This document shows, one piece after another, positions 11,768 through 18,714 of a stretch of 24,756 nucleotides of DNA. Under the pieces are notes generated by a model, which worked only from the letters and a program-made list of their open reading frames with translations, did not search any database and was not told where the DNA came from. Made by a program: the position numbers and the translations under genes. The stretch is from JBBDIX01 sp040880235 (lineage in GTDB: Bacteria; Actinomycetota; Nitriliruptoria; Nitriliruptorales; Nitriliruptoraceae). How positions within the stretch are numbered: the first letter of the stretch is position 1; every line of letters begins with the position of its first letter. The DNA lies in contig JBBDIX010000050.1 of NCBI GenBank assembly GCA_040880235.1, positions 1 through 24,756 on the forward strand, read 5' to 3'.

Positions 11768-12772
11768 ATGTCCGTTCGCGTCGCCATCAACGGCTTCGGC
11801 CGCATCGGTCGCAACCTGCTGAGGTCGGCCCTGCGCCACGACATCGACCTCGAGTTCGTCGCGGTCAACGACCTGACGGACACCGAGGCTCTGGCACTGC
11901 TGCTGCGCTACGACAGCGTGCATGGCCGCTTCGACGGCACGGTGGAGGCCACCGGCGACGGCCTGCTCGTCAATGGACGCGCGGTCCGTGTCCTGTCGGA
12001 ACGCGACCCCGCTGCGCTGCCGTGGGCCGACCTCGGGGTGGACGTCGTGGTCGAGTCGACCGGGCTGTTCACCAGCCGGGACGCGGCCGCGAAGCACCTC
12101 GACGCGGGAGCGAAGAAGGTCGTCATCTCTGCCCCCGCCAAGGGGGAGGACAAGACCATCGTGCTGGGCGCCAACGAGCACGAGTACGACCCGGCGTCGC
12201 ACCACGTCATCTCGATGGCGTCGTGCACCACCAACTCGGTCGTCCCGATGGCCAGGACCCTGCACGAGGCGTTCGGCATCGACCAGGGCCTCATGACCAC
12301 GGTGCACGCCTACACCGGTGACCAGCGCCTCCACGACGCGCCGCACAGCGATCCGCGCCGCGCGCGCGCCGGTGCCGTGTCGATCATCCCGACCACGACG
12401 GGGGCGGCGAAGGCCGCGTCGCTCGCGCTGCCCGAACTCGCCGGGCGTCTGGACGGCCTCGCCCTGCGGGTGCCGATTCCGGACGGTTCGGTCACCGACC
12501 TGTCGCTCGTGCTCGAGCGTGAGGTGACCGCCGACGAGGTGAACGAGGCCATGCGGGTCGCCGCCGAGGGGCCGCTGCACGGAATCATGGAGTACTGCAC
12601 CGACCCGATCGTCTCGATCGACATCGTGGGCAATCCCCACTCGTGTGTGTTCGACTCGCTCGCGACCATGGCATCCGGGCGACTGGTGAAGGTGCTCGGC
12701 TGGTACGACAACGAGTGGGGCTACTCCACGCGCCTCGCCGAGTTCACCCGCCTGGTGGGCGAGTCCCTGTGA
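11768..12772 (+). CDS. gap: Glyceraldehyde-3-phosphate dehydrogenase, type I
   Basis: 334-residue NAD-dependent glycolytic enzyme converting glyceraldehyde-3-phosphate to 1,3-bisphosphoglycerate. Visible are the Rossmann start INGFGRIGRN, NDL (33-36 region) and an APHSD segment consistent with NAD preference, catalytic Cys153 in ASCTTN, His180 in TTVHAYTGDQR, SIIPTTTGAAKA, and the C-terminal WYDNEWGYS. Two active-site neighbours depart from the common SNASCTTNC pattern: Asn is Met150, and the second Cys four residues on is Ser157. The ATG is chosen with AGGAG (11756-11760) 7 nt upstream. The stop overlaps the pgk GTG by 4 nt (GTGA), so the two are coupled. Confidence 0.97.
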   Translation: MSVRVAINGFGRIGRNLLRSALRHDIDLEFVAVNDLTDTEALALLLRYDSVHGRFDGTVEATGDGLLVNGRAVRVLSERDPAALPWADLGVDVVVESTGLFTSRDAAAKHLDAGAKKVVISAPAKGEDKTIVLGANEHEYDPASHHVISMASCTTNSVVPMARTLHEAFGIDQGLMTTVHAYTGDQRLHDAPHSDPRRARAGAVSIIPTTTGAAKAASLALPELAGRLDGLALRVPIPDGSVTDLSLVLEREVTADEVNEAMRVAAEGPLHGIMEYCTDPIVSIDIVGNPHSCVFDSLATMASGRLVKVLGWYDNEWGYSTRLAEFTRLVGESL

Positions 12773-13962
12773 CCAGCCTGCTCGACGGGGTTCGGCGCCT
12801 CGGGGCGCTGGAGGCTCAGGGAAGACGGGTGTTCGTCCGCGCGGACCTCAACGTGCCGTTGCGTGACGGAGCCGTGGTCGACGACCTACGTGTCTCGGCG
12901 AGCGCGCCCACGATCCGACAGGTCGTCGACGACGGTGGTCGTGTGATCGTCGCATCACACCTGGGCCGTCCCGATGAATTCGGCGACGCGGCCAGTTCGA
13001 TGACGCAGATCGCCCCGAGTCTGTCGGAGCACCTCGACCTCGAGGTGCAGGTGGCGACCGACGTGGTGGGTCACGATGCCCGGGCCCGTGCCGAGGCGCT
13101 GCAGGACGGCGAGGTGCTCCTTCTGGAGAACCTGCGGTGGGAGCCGGGGGAGACCGCCAACGACCCCGGGTTCTGCGACGCGCTCGCCTCCCTGTGCGAC
13201 GTCTACGTCAACGACGCCTTCGGTGCCTCGCACCGTGCGCACGCGTCGATCACCGGCATCCCTGCCAGGCGTCCGGGCTATGCCGGACTCCTGCTCGAAC
13301 GCGAACTCGAGGTGCTCGGGACCCTGCTGGCCGACCCACGCCGGCCGTACGTCGCGATCCTCGGTGGCGCCAAGGTGAGCGACAAGCTCGTGGTGCTGGA
13401 GAACCTGCTGGCTCGCGTGGACATGCTCGCGGTGGGTGGAGCCATGGCGTACACCTTCCTCGTCGCCGAGGGCCACGACGTGGGGACGTCTCGGTTCGAG
13501 GAGGATCAGGTCACCCGGGTGGCCACCCTCGTCAACGAGGCGCGCAGCAGTGGCGTGGAGGTGCTGTTGCCCACCGACGTGGTGACCGCGGCGACGTTCG
13601 ACCGTCACGCGGAGGCGGCCATTCGCGACGTGGCGGACTTCCCGACCGACGAGATGGGGCTGGACATCGGCCCGAACACGGCGGAGCGCTTTGCGCACGC
13701 GATCGCCGAGGCGGGCAGCGTGTTCTGGAACGGCCCGATGGGCGTGTTCGAGTGGCCAGCATTCGCCGAGGGAACCCGCAGGGTGTCCCACGCGCTGGGC
13801 GACACGGACGCGTTCAGTGTCGTGGGAGGCGGGGACTCGGCCGCTGCCGTCCGGCTGTTCGGAGATGCAGACCGGGTCGATCACGTGTCCACGGGGGGCG
13901 GCGCATCGCTCGAACTGCTGGAGGGCAAGCTGCTGCCCGGCATCGACGCACTGATCGGTTGA
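12769..13962 (+). CDS. pgk: Phosphoglycerate kinase
   Basis: 397-residue glycolytic kinase transferring phosphate from 1,3-bisphosphoglycerate to ADP. Family motifs are RADLNVPL near residue 24, SHLGRP, LLENLRWEPGE, DVYVNDAFGASHRAHAS, ILGGAKVSDKL, FWNGPMGVFE, VVGGGDSAAAV and STGGGASLELLEGK at the C-terminus. Length is normal. The GTG start at 12769 overlaps the gap stop (GTGA); an open frame continues upstream to 12643, but that part is antiphase to gap and has no PGK similarity. It is followed after 2 bp by a solute-binding lipoprotein gene instead of directly by tpiA. Confidence 0.97.
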   Translation: MTSLLDGVRRLGALEAQGRRVFVRADLNVPLRDGAVVDDLRVSASAPTIRQVVDDGGRVIVASHLGRPDEFGDAASSMTQIAPSLSEHLDLEVQVATDVVGHDARARAEALQDGEVLLLENLRWEPGETANDPGFCDALASLCDVYVNDAFGASHRAHASITGIPARRPGYAGLLLERELEVLGTLLADPRRPYVAILGGAKVSDKLVVLENLLARVDMLAVGGAMAYTFLVAEGHDVGTSRFEEDQVTRVATLVNEARSSGVEVLLPTDVVTAATFDRHAEAAIRDVADFPTDEMGLDIGPNTAERFAHAIAEAGSVFWNGPMGVFEWPAFAEGTRRVSHALGDTDAFSVVGGGDSAAAVRLFGDADRVDHVSTGGGASLELLEGKLLPGIDALIG

Positions 13963-13964
13963 CC

Positions 13965-15623
13965 GTGACCTCTCGCCGACACACCAGGACACGACGCGTG
14001 GCGGTCGTGCTGGTGGTCGGGGTCGTGTTCAGTGCCTGTGGAACCTCCGCAGAGGACGCGGACGACGATCCGGAAGCGGTGCTGGCCGAGGACTCGCCGG
14101 ACGTCGGGTCGAGCGATCCTGCGACCCGACCGCCATCCACGATGCTGACGGCCTACGGGTGCCCGGTCCGGACCCTGCTGCCGCAGGACAGCCGCGACAC
14201 GTGCAGCACGCGTGTCGTGCGCCAGCTGTTCAGCGGCCTGACCGAGATCGATGCGGAGACCGGTCACCCCACGTTGCTCGTCGCGTCGTCGATGGACACC
14301 GACGACTCACGCGACTGGACGGTCACCCTCCATGACGGGTGGACGTTCCAGAACGGCGAGTCGGTGACGGCGCGATCGTTCGTCGACGCGTGGAACCTCG
14401 CGGCCGGTCCGGACAACGAACTGCGCAACCGGGACCTGTTCAACCTGATCGCCGGGTACGAGGACGTGGCGTCCGGTGACGCGACCCGACTGCGAGGGCT
14501 CGAGGTCGTCGACGACCTGACGATGCGCATCGAGCTGACCGAACCGTTCGCACCCCTGCCGGCCAAGCTCACGGACGTCGCATTCATGCCGCTTCCCTCG
14601 GTGGCGTTCGAGGATCTCACGGCGTTCGCCAACGCCCCGGTCGGCAACGGACGCTACGAACTCGAGTCGTTCGATCCGGAACGAGAGGCCCGGTTGCGTC
14701 GATACGAGGACTGGGCGGGGCCGGATCCTGCCGCCAACGATGCGGTGACGTTCGTGGTCTACAGCGGAGACAACGCCATCCAGTTGGCGTACGAGGACGT
14801 GCTCACGGGCACACTGGACGTGCTGGACAACGTGCCACCCGAACGCCTCGACGAGAGCCGTGATGCGTTCGGTGACCGCGTCGTGGAGACCACCACGTCG
14901 TCGTTCACCTTCCTCGGGCTGCCTGTGGACCGGGCTCCCTTCGACGACGTGAACCTCCGTCGGGCACTGTCGTTGGCGATCGACCGGCAACGCATCGTCG
15001 ACGAGGTGTTCGGCGGGCTGCTGCAGCCGGCGACGTCAGTGATCCCCCCCGTGCTCGACGCGCATCGTCAGACGGCGTGTGGTGACTGCGTCCACGATCC
15101 GCGGCTCGCGAGGGAACTGCTGGAGATCGCGGGGGGATGGGAGGGGCCGATGACCGTCCACCTGAACGCCGGGTCTGGTCACGAACGGTGGGTGCGCGCC
15201 GTCACGGACCAGTGGCGGGAGGTTCTCGGCATCGAGGAGTTCATCTTCGACACCCGAGGCATGACTCCCTACCTCGAACTGCTCGAGTCCGGCGACGCCG
15301 ACGGGCCCTTCCGGCTGGGTTGGGCGCTGTCGTACCCGAGTCCCGAGTACGTGCTGTCGGAGCTGTTCACCACGTCGGGGAGCGGCAACTTCTTCGGGCT
15401 CACCGATGCGTCGGTCGACGAGGTGATCCGCCAGGCGGCGACGGCGTCGCCCGAGGAGGCGCTCGAGCGCTTCCAGGACGCAGAGGACGTCGTCCTGGCC
15501 CACATGCCGCTCATCCCGCTCTGGTACGGGGTGTCGACCTCCGTGCACACGGAACGTGTGGAGGAGGTCCACGTCGACGCCTCGACGATCCTGCGCGTCG
15601 AGCGGCTCCAGCTCGTCGACTGA
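13965..15623 (+). CDS. SBP_bac_5 family solute-binding lipoprotein (OppA/DppA-like), copy 1
   Basis: 552-residue extracytoplasmic binding protein of the peptide/nickel ABC-importer type. The GTG start gives a basic n-region with arginines at residues 4, 5, 8, 10 and 11, a hydrophobic core (12-22) and a lipobox FSAC with Cys25 as the predicted lipidated residue. An acidic linker follows. The mature part shows family features: DSRDWTVTLHDGWTFQNGESVTARSFVDAWN, then VNLRRALSLAIDRQRIVDEVFGG, CGDCVHDPRLARELL and MPLIPLWYG. Ligand unknown, probably oligopeptide. It begins 2 bp after pgk, so it is probably cotranscribed with gap-pgk, which is unusual. No permease or ATPase genes for an importer are in the window. 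A paralogue lies at 18715. Confidence 0.9.
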   Translation: MTSRRHTRTRRVAVVLVVGVVFSACGTSAEDADDDPEAVLAEDSPDVGSSDPATRPPSTMLTAYGCPVRTLLPQDSRDTCSTRVVRQLFSGLTEIDAETGHPTLLVASSMDTDDSRDWTVTLHDGWTFQNGESVTARSFVDAWNLAAGPDNELRNRDLFNLIAGYEDVASGDATRLRGLEVVDDLTMRIELTEPFAPLPAKLTDVAFMPLPSVAFEDLTAFANAPVGNGRYELESFDPEREARLRRYEDWAGPDPAANDAVTFVVYSGDNAIQLAYEDVLTGTLDVLDNVPPERLDESRDAFGDRVVETTTSSFTFLGLPVDRAPFDDVNLRRALSLAIDRQRIVDEVFGGLLQPATSVIPPVLDAHRQTACGDCVHDPRLARELLEIAGGWEGPMTVHLNAGSGHERWVRAVTDQWREVLGIEEFIFDTRGMTPYLELLESGDADGPFRLGWALSYPSPEYVLSELFTTSGSGNFFGLTDASVDEVIRQAATASPEEALERFQDAEDVVLAHMPLIPLWYGVSTSVHTERVEEVHVDASTILRVERLQLVD

Positions 15624-15634
15624 CGGCGGCGCGA

Positions 15635-15640
15635 TACTGT
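15635..15640 (+). promoter_or_regulatory. Candidate -10 for tpiA
   Basis: TACTGT within GCGATACTGTCG, 48 bp before the tpiA GTG and 11 bp after the preceding stop. It fits TANNNT but has no recognisable -35. Confidence 0.3.
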
Positions 15641-15688
15641 CGATGATCATGCCCTCGCACACCCGTGCACAACCCTGTGGAGCCTGAC

Positions 15689-16459
15689 GTGAGTGATCGC
15701 ACGCCGCTGGTCGTCGGCAACTGGAAGATGCACCGCGACCACCTCGAGGCCATCCAGCTCGTCCAGAAGCTGGCCTACCACCTCGACGAGGCCGACCACG
15801 AGGGGCAGGACGTGGTGGTCTGCCCCCCGTTCGTCGCGCTGCGGTCCATCCAGACCCTGATCCAGTCCGATCGACTGCCCCTGCTGCTCGGCGCCCAGAA
15901 CTGTCACGACCAGGACGAGGGCGCCTTCACCGGAGAGGTGTCCGCCGCCATGCTCGCGCGGCTCGACGTCGCCTACGTCATCGCGGGGCACTCCGAACGG
16001 CGTGCGCTGTTCGGCGAGACCGACGAGGTCGTCAACGCGAAGGTCCGCGCGATCCAGCGGCATGACATGCAGCCCATCCTGTGCGTGGGGGAGGGCGCTG
16101 AGGACCGCGATGCTGGTCGAGCACCCGAGGTGGTCATCGGACAGCTGATGGCCAGTCTGGCCGGAATCGACGTCGCACACCCGGATGCGCTCGTGGTTGC
16201 GTACGAGCCGGTGTGGGCCATCGGCACCGGGCGAACCGCGACACCGGACGATGCGCAGACCATGTGTGCGGTCATCCGCGACCAGTTGCGATCGACGCAC
16301 GGAGACGTCGCCGATGGTGTCCGCGTCCTGTACGGCGGGAGCGTCAAGCCCGGCAACATCCGGGCGCTCCTCGCGCAGGATGACGTGGATGGCGTGCTCG
16401 TCGGAGGTGCGAGCCTGTCCTCCGAGGACTTCGCCCTGATCGTGGGCCATCGGCGGTGA
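15689..16459 (+). CDS. tpiA: Triosephosphate isomerase
   Basis: 256-residue TIM-barrel enzyme interconverting dihydroxyacetone phosphate and glyceraldehyde-3-phosphate. Catalytic residues are all present: Lys13 (GNWKM), His101 (IAGHSERR) and Glu173 (AYEPVWAIGTG). The phosphate-binding loops YGGSVKPGN and GVLVGGASL are also seen. The GTG at 15689 is preferred because GGAG lies 6 nt upstream and the protein then begins at the usual distance from NWK; an in-frame GTG at 15665 has no ribosome site. It is separated from pgk by the lipoprotein gene, and followed by the blaI-like gene after 88 bp. Confidence 0.97.
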   Translation: MSDRTPLVVGNWKMHRDHLEAIQLVQKLAYHLDEADHEGQDVVVCPPFVALRSIQTLIQSDRLPLLLGAQNCHDQDEGAFTGEVSAAMLARLDVAYVIAGHSERRALFGETDEVVNAKVRAIQRHDMQPILCVGEGAEDRDAGRAPEVVIGQLMASLAGIDVAHPDALVVAYEPVWAIGTGRTATPDDAQTMCAVIRDQLRSTHGDVADGVRVLYGGSVKPGNIRALLAQDDVDGVLVGGASLSSEDFALIVGHRR

Positions 16460-16489
16460 CCGTTCGTGTCCATCGCGGAGGCACCGCGC

Positions 16490-16495
16490 TACAGT
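16490..16495 (+). promoter_or_regulatory. Candidate -10 / half operator for the blaI-M56 pair
   Basis: TACAGT within GCTACAGTCC, 53 bp before the ATG at 16548. CTACA is also the half-site type reported for BlaI/MecI-family operators, but the matching TGTAG arm is absent here, so autoregulation is only a possibility. Confidence 0.3.
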
Positions 16496-16547
16496 CCCGG
16501 ACACGGGCGGAGTGCACACCCAGGCAGGCGGGAGAAACGAGACGAGG

Positions 16548-16952
16548 ATGGCAACACGACGCAACGAACCGCTGGAGTCCCTGCTCGGACCCCTCGAGCA
16601 GGAGGTCATGGAGGTCGTGTGGCGCGTGGGAGACACGACCGTCCGCGAGGTGCACGGTCACCTCGCCCAGGTCCGGGAGATCGCCTACACCACGGTGATG
16701 ACCACCATGAGTCGACTCGCCAACAAGGGCATGCTGGCACGCGACACGGAGGGTCTGGCGCACCGGTACCGCCCTGCGGTCAGTCGTGACCGCTATGCGC
16801 GTTCGGCCGTCAGCGACGTCATGACCTGGTTGCTGGAGCGCTACCCGGAGCCGGCGGTCGCCTACCTGGCCGATGTCGTCGACACCGTGGACGACGCCAC
16901 GCTCGATGCGCTGCGCAGGGCTGTTGACAGGCGACGCCAACAGGAGCACTGA
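16548..16952 (+). CDS. blaI: BlaI/MecI-family transcriptional repressor
   Basis: 134-residue winged-helix repressor. Motifs are LGPLEQEVMEVVWRVGDTTVREVHGHL (wing-helix start), AYTTVMTTMSRLANKGML (recognition helix and wing) and RDTEGLAHRYRPAVSRDRYARS, followed by the C-terminal dimer region that is the usual cleavage target of the partner protease. The ATG at 16548 (MATRRNEP) is chosen as it matches the family start; GGGAGAA lies 11 nt upstream, which is rather far, and an upstream in-frame GTG at 16512 would add 12 poorly typical residues. It precedes the M56 peptidase gene by 5 bp, the classic BlaI-BlaR1 arrangement. No beta-lactamase is in the window, so the regulated genes are unknown. 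The symbol names the family only. Confidence 0.9.
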   Translation: MATRRNEPLESLLGPLEQEVMEVVWRVGDTTVREVHGHLAQVREIAYTTVMTTMSRLANKGMLARDTEGLAHRYRPAVSRDRYARSAVSDVMTWLLERYPEPAVAYLADVVDTVDDATLDALRRAVDRRRQQEH

Positions 16953-16957
16953 CACCC

Positions 16958-18319
16958 GTGGACCTCGGCGTACTGCTGAGCCTCCCGGTCGAGTCGATCG
17001 CCATCCGAGTGATCGTCGCGACCGTGGCCTGCGTGCTGCTCGCTCGCCTGGTGATGCGTGCCGTGGTGCGGTCTCCCGCAGGTCGGGTCGCGGTGGCCAT
17101 CACCCCGGCGATCGCGCTGCTCGGGGTCGTCGTCGCCACGTCGAGCCAACCCCGCCTGCCCGCGGTGATGGTGCCCGTGGACGCGCGGGATGCCCTCGCC
17201 ATCCGGGTCGCCGAGGGCTACCTCTACTTTGCACCGATCGTCTTCCCGTTGCTCGTCGCGACGTGGGCCGTGGTCGTCGCGGCGCGACTCGTCCATCGTC
17301 TGGTCCAGGTCCATCGCGTCCACGACCGAACGCGCGTGGCGATGGTCGTCGCGGACACGCCTGACCACGTCCGGTCCGCGGCTCGGCATGTCGCGAGGAT
17401 GCTCGGAGTCGCGACGCCCCGCGTTGCCGTCGTCAGGGATGCTCCCGGCGGCGCGTACGTCGTCGGCACGCGACGGCCGATGATCGTCGTGGACGCGCAA
17501 CTGGTGGCACGTCTCGACGAGGACGAACTCGAGGGTGTGCTCGCCCACGAACTCGCCCATGTCCGTCGGCGTGACAACATCGTCGCTGCGGGCCTGTGCA
17601 CGGTGCGCGACGCGGTCTTCTTCGCGCCGGGTGTCGGGTGGGCCGTGCGTCACCTGCACCGCGAGCGGGAACTCGCGGCCGATCAGGTGGCCGTGCGCGC
17701 GACGGGTCGGCCCGCTGCACTCGCGAGCGGCCTGCTCAAGGTCCTGGAACTGGATCCCCGGCCCCAGCATGCGTGTGCGACGCTCGCACCGGGTGGTGCC
17801 AGCGTCGTCGATCGCGTGCGGGTGCTCGTGGATGCGCCCACGCCCGTCTCGCCTCGGCGCCGCTTCCTCGAGGCGTTCGCACTCGTTGCCGTGGTCGTGA
17901 CCTCGATCGTGGCAGCCCTGCTGCTTCCGACCCAGTTCGCGGGTGCTGATCGTGAGCGCGACGCGGTCGCCATCGTGTGGTCGCCGGCCACGACCGACGT
18001 CGTCGCGACGTCGTCAGTCGCGCACGCGTTCGCGGTGTACGACCGCAACAGCCTCGCACTCGAACGTGCGTCGTCGACCATCGGCGCGGCGCGGATGGAC
18101 GAGCGCAGCATCGAGAACCGTCGCAGCACGTTGCGTGCGTGCACCGATGAGCACGCGGGCTGTCCGGCGCCGTCTCACGACATCGGGCTGGGTCTGCGCC
18201 CACGACCGGTCGTGACCGTCGATGACGACGTGGTGCGCTCCTGGCACGCCACGCCGGTCGTCGACGGCACGGAACCAGCGTCCGGGCTGCAGATGTACTG
18301 GCTCGCTCGCGTGAACTGA
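16958..18319 (+). CDS. M56-family (BlaR1-like) membrane zinc metallopeptidase
   Basis: 453-residue integral membrane protease, the expected partner that senses an envelope signal and relieves the BlaI-type repressor. Helices are predicted at about 14-36, 44-61, 90-112 and 304-324. The protease site is in the cytoplasmic loop: HELAH (His197, Glu198, His201) with third ligand Glu238 in ERELAAD. The C-terminal approximately 125 residues after the last helix are predicted extracytoplasmic and contain a Cys pair (CTDEHAGC). They are too short and unlike a penicillin-binding sensor domain, so the ligand is unlikely to be assigned as a beta-lactam. The GTG start has AGGAG 11 nt upstream, inside the end of the repressor gene. 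The pair lies between tpiA and secG. Confidence 0.88.
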   Translation: MDLGVLLSLPVESIAIRVIVATVACVLLARLVMRAVVRSPAGRVAVAITPAIALLGVVVATSSQPRLPAVMVPVDARDALAIRVAEGYLYFAPIVFPLLVATWAVVVAARLVHRLVQVHRVHDRTRVAMVVADTPDHVRSAARHVARMLGVATPRVAVVRDAPGGAYVVGTRRPMIVVDAQLVARLDEDELEGVLAHELAHVRRRDNIVAAGLCTVRDAVFFAPGVGWAVRHLHRERELAADQVAVRATGRPAALASGLLKVLELDPRPQHACATLAPGGASVVDRVRVLVDAPTPVSPRRRFLEAFALVAVVVTSIVAALLLPTQFAGADRERDAVAIVWSPATTDVVATSSVAHAFAVYDRNSLALERASSTIGAARMDERSIENRRSTLRACTDEHAGCPAPSHDIGLGLRPRPVVTVDDDVVRSWHATPVVDGTEPASGLQMYWLARVN

Positions 18320-18353
18320 GCCCCGTCCGGGCCGATGCGTCCGGCTCGGGCGG

Positions 18354-18359
18354 TATGCT
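18354..18359 (+). promoter_or_regulatory. Candidate -10 for secG
   Basis: TATGCT within CGGTATGCTCC, 39 bp before the secG GTG. It fits TANNNT. There is no good -35. Confidence 0.35.
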
Positions 18360-18398
18360 CCTCGCCACCAGATCCACCGTCTGAGTCGGAGTTCTCCC

Positions 18399-18626
18399 GT
18401 GCTGATCGGTTTCCTCGTCGCGGTGCACGTGATGCTCGGTCTGACACTGATCGGGTTCGTGCTCCTCCATCGAGGGCAGGGTGGTGGCATCTCCGACATG
18501 TTCGGTGGTGGCGCTGGCGGTGGGCTGCAGGGCTCCGCCGTCGTCGAGCGAAACCTGGACCGTTTCACGGTCATCGCTGCGGTCCTCTTCGGGCTCACCA
18601 ACTGCCTGCTCGTCGTCCTGCTGTAG
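18399..18626 (+). CDS. secG: SecG, preprotein translocase subunit
   Basis: 75-residue auxiliary subunit of the SecYEG channel. Two membrane helices (about 2-22 and 54-74) flank a glycine-rich loop (RGQGGGISDMFGGGAGGG) and the conserved GSAVVERNLDRFT segment. The GTG start has GGAG (18388-18391) 7 nt upstream. It follows the glycolytic genes as in many actinobacteria, but here the blaI/M56 pair intervenes. It is followed after 88 bp by a second solute-binding lipoprotein, whose export would itself use a general secretion route; that is coincidence unless shown otherwise. Confidence 0.95.
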   Translation: MLIGFLVAVHVMLGLTLIGFVLLHRGQGGGISDMFGGGAGGGLQGSAVVERNLDRFTVIAAVLFGLTNCLLVVLL

Positions 18627-18714
18627 ATCTCGTCGCGGGTTCACCCGGGTCCGGTCGCCATCGCCGGTGATGTCGCGAGGAGGGCCGGCGATCTCGCGCG
18701 GAGGTGAGGGCCAC

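Noticed and set aside
15665..15688. Upstream GTG (15665) as tpiA start
   Set aside because: No ribosome site. The extra 8 residues are not typical of triosephosphate isomerases, and GTG 15689 has GGAG at 6 nt.
18634..18652. Inverted repeat CGGGT-TC-ACCCG after secG as a terminator
   Set aside because: A 5-bp stem with a 2-nt loop cannot fold well and lacks a T-run.
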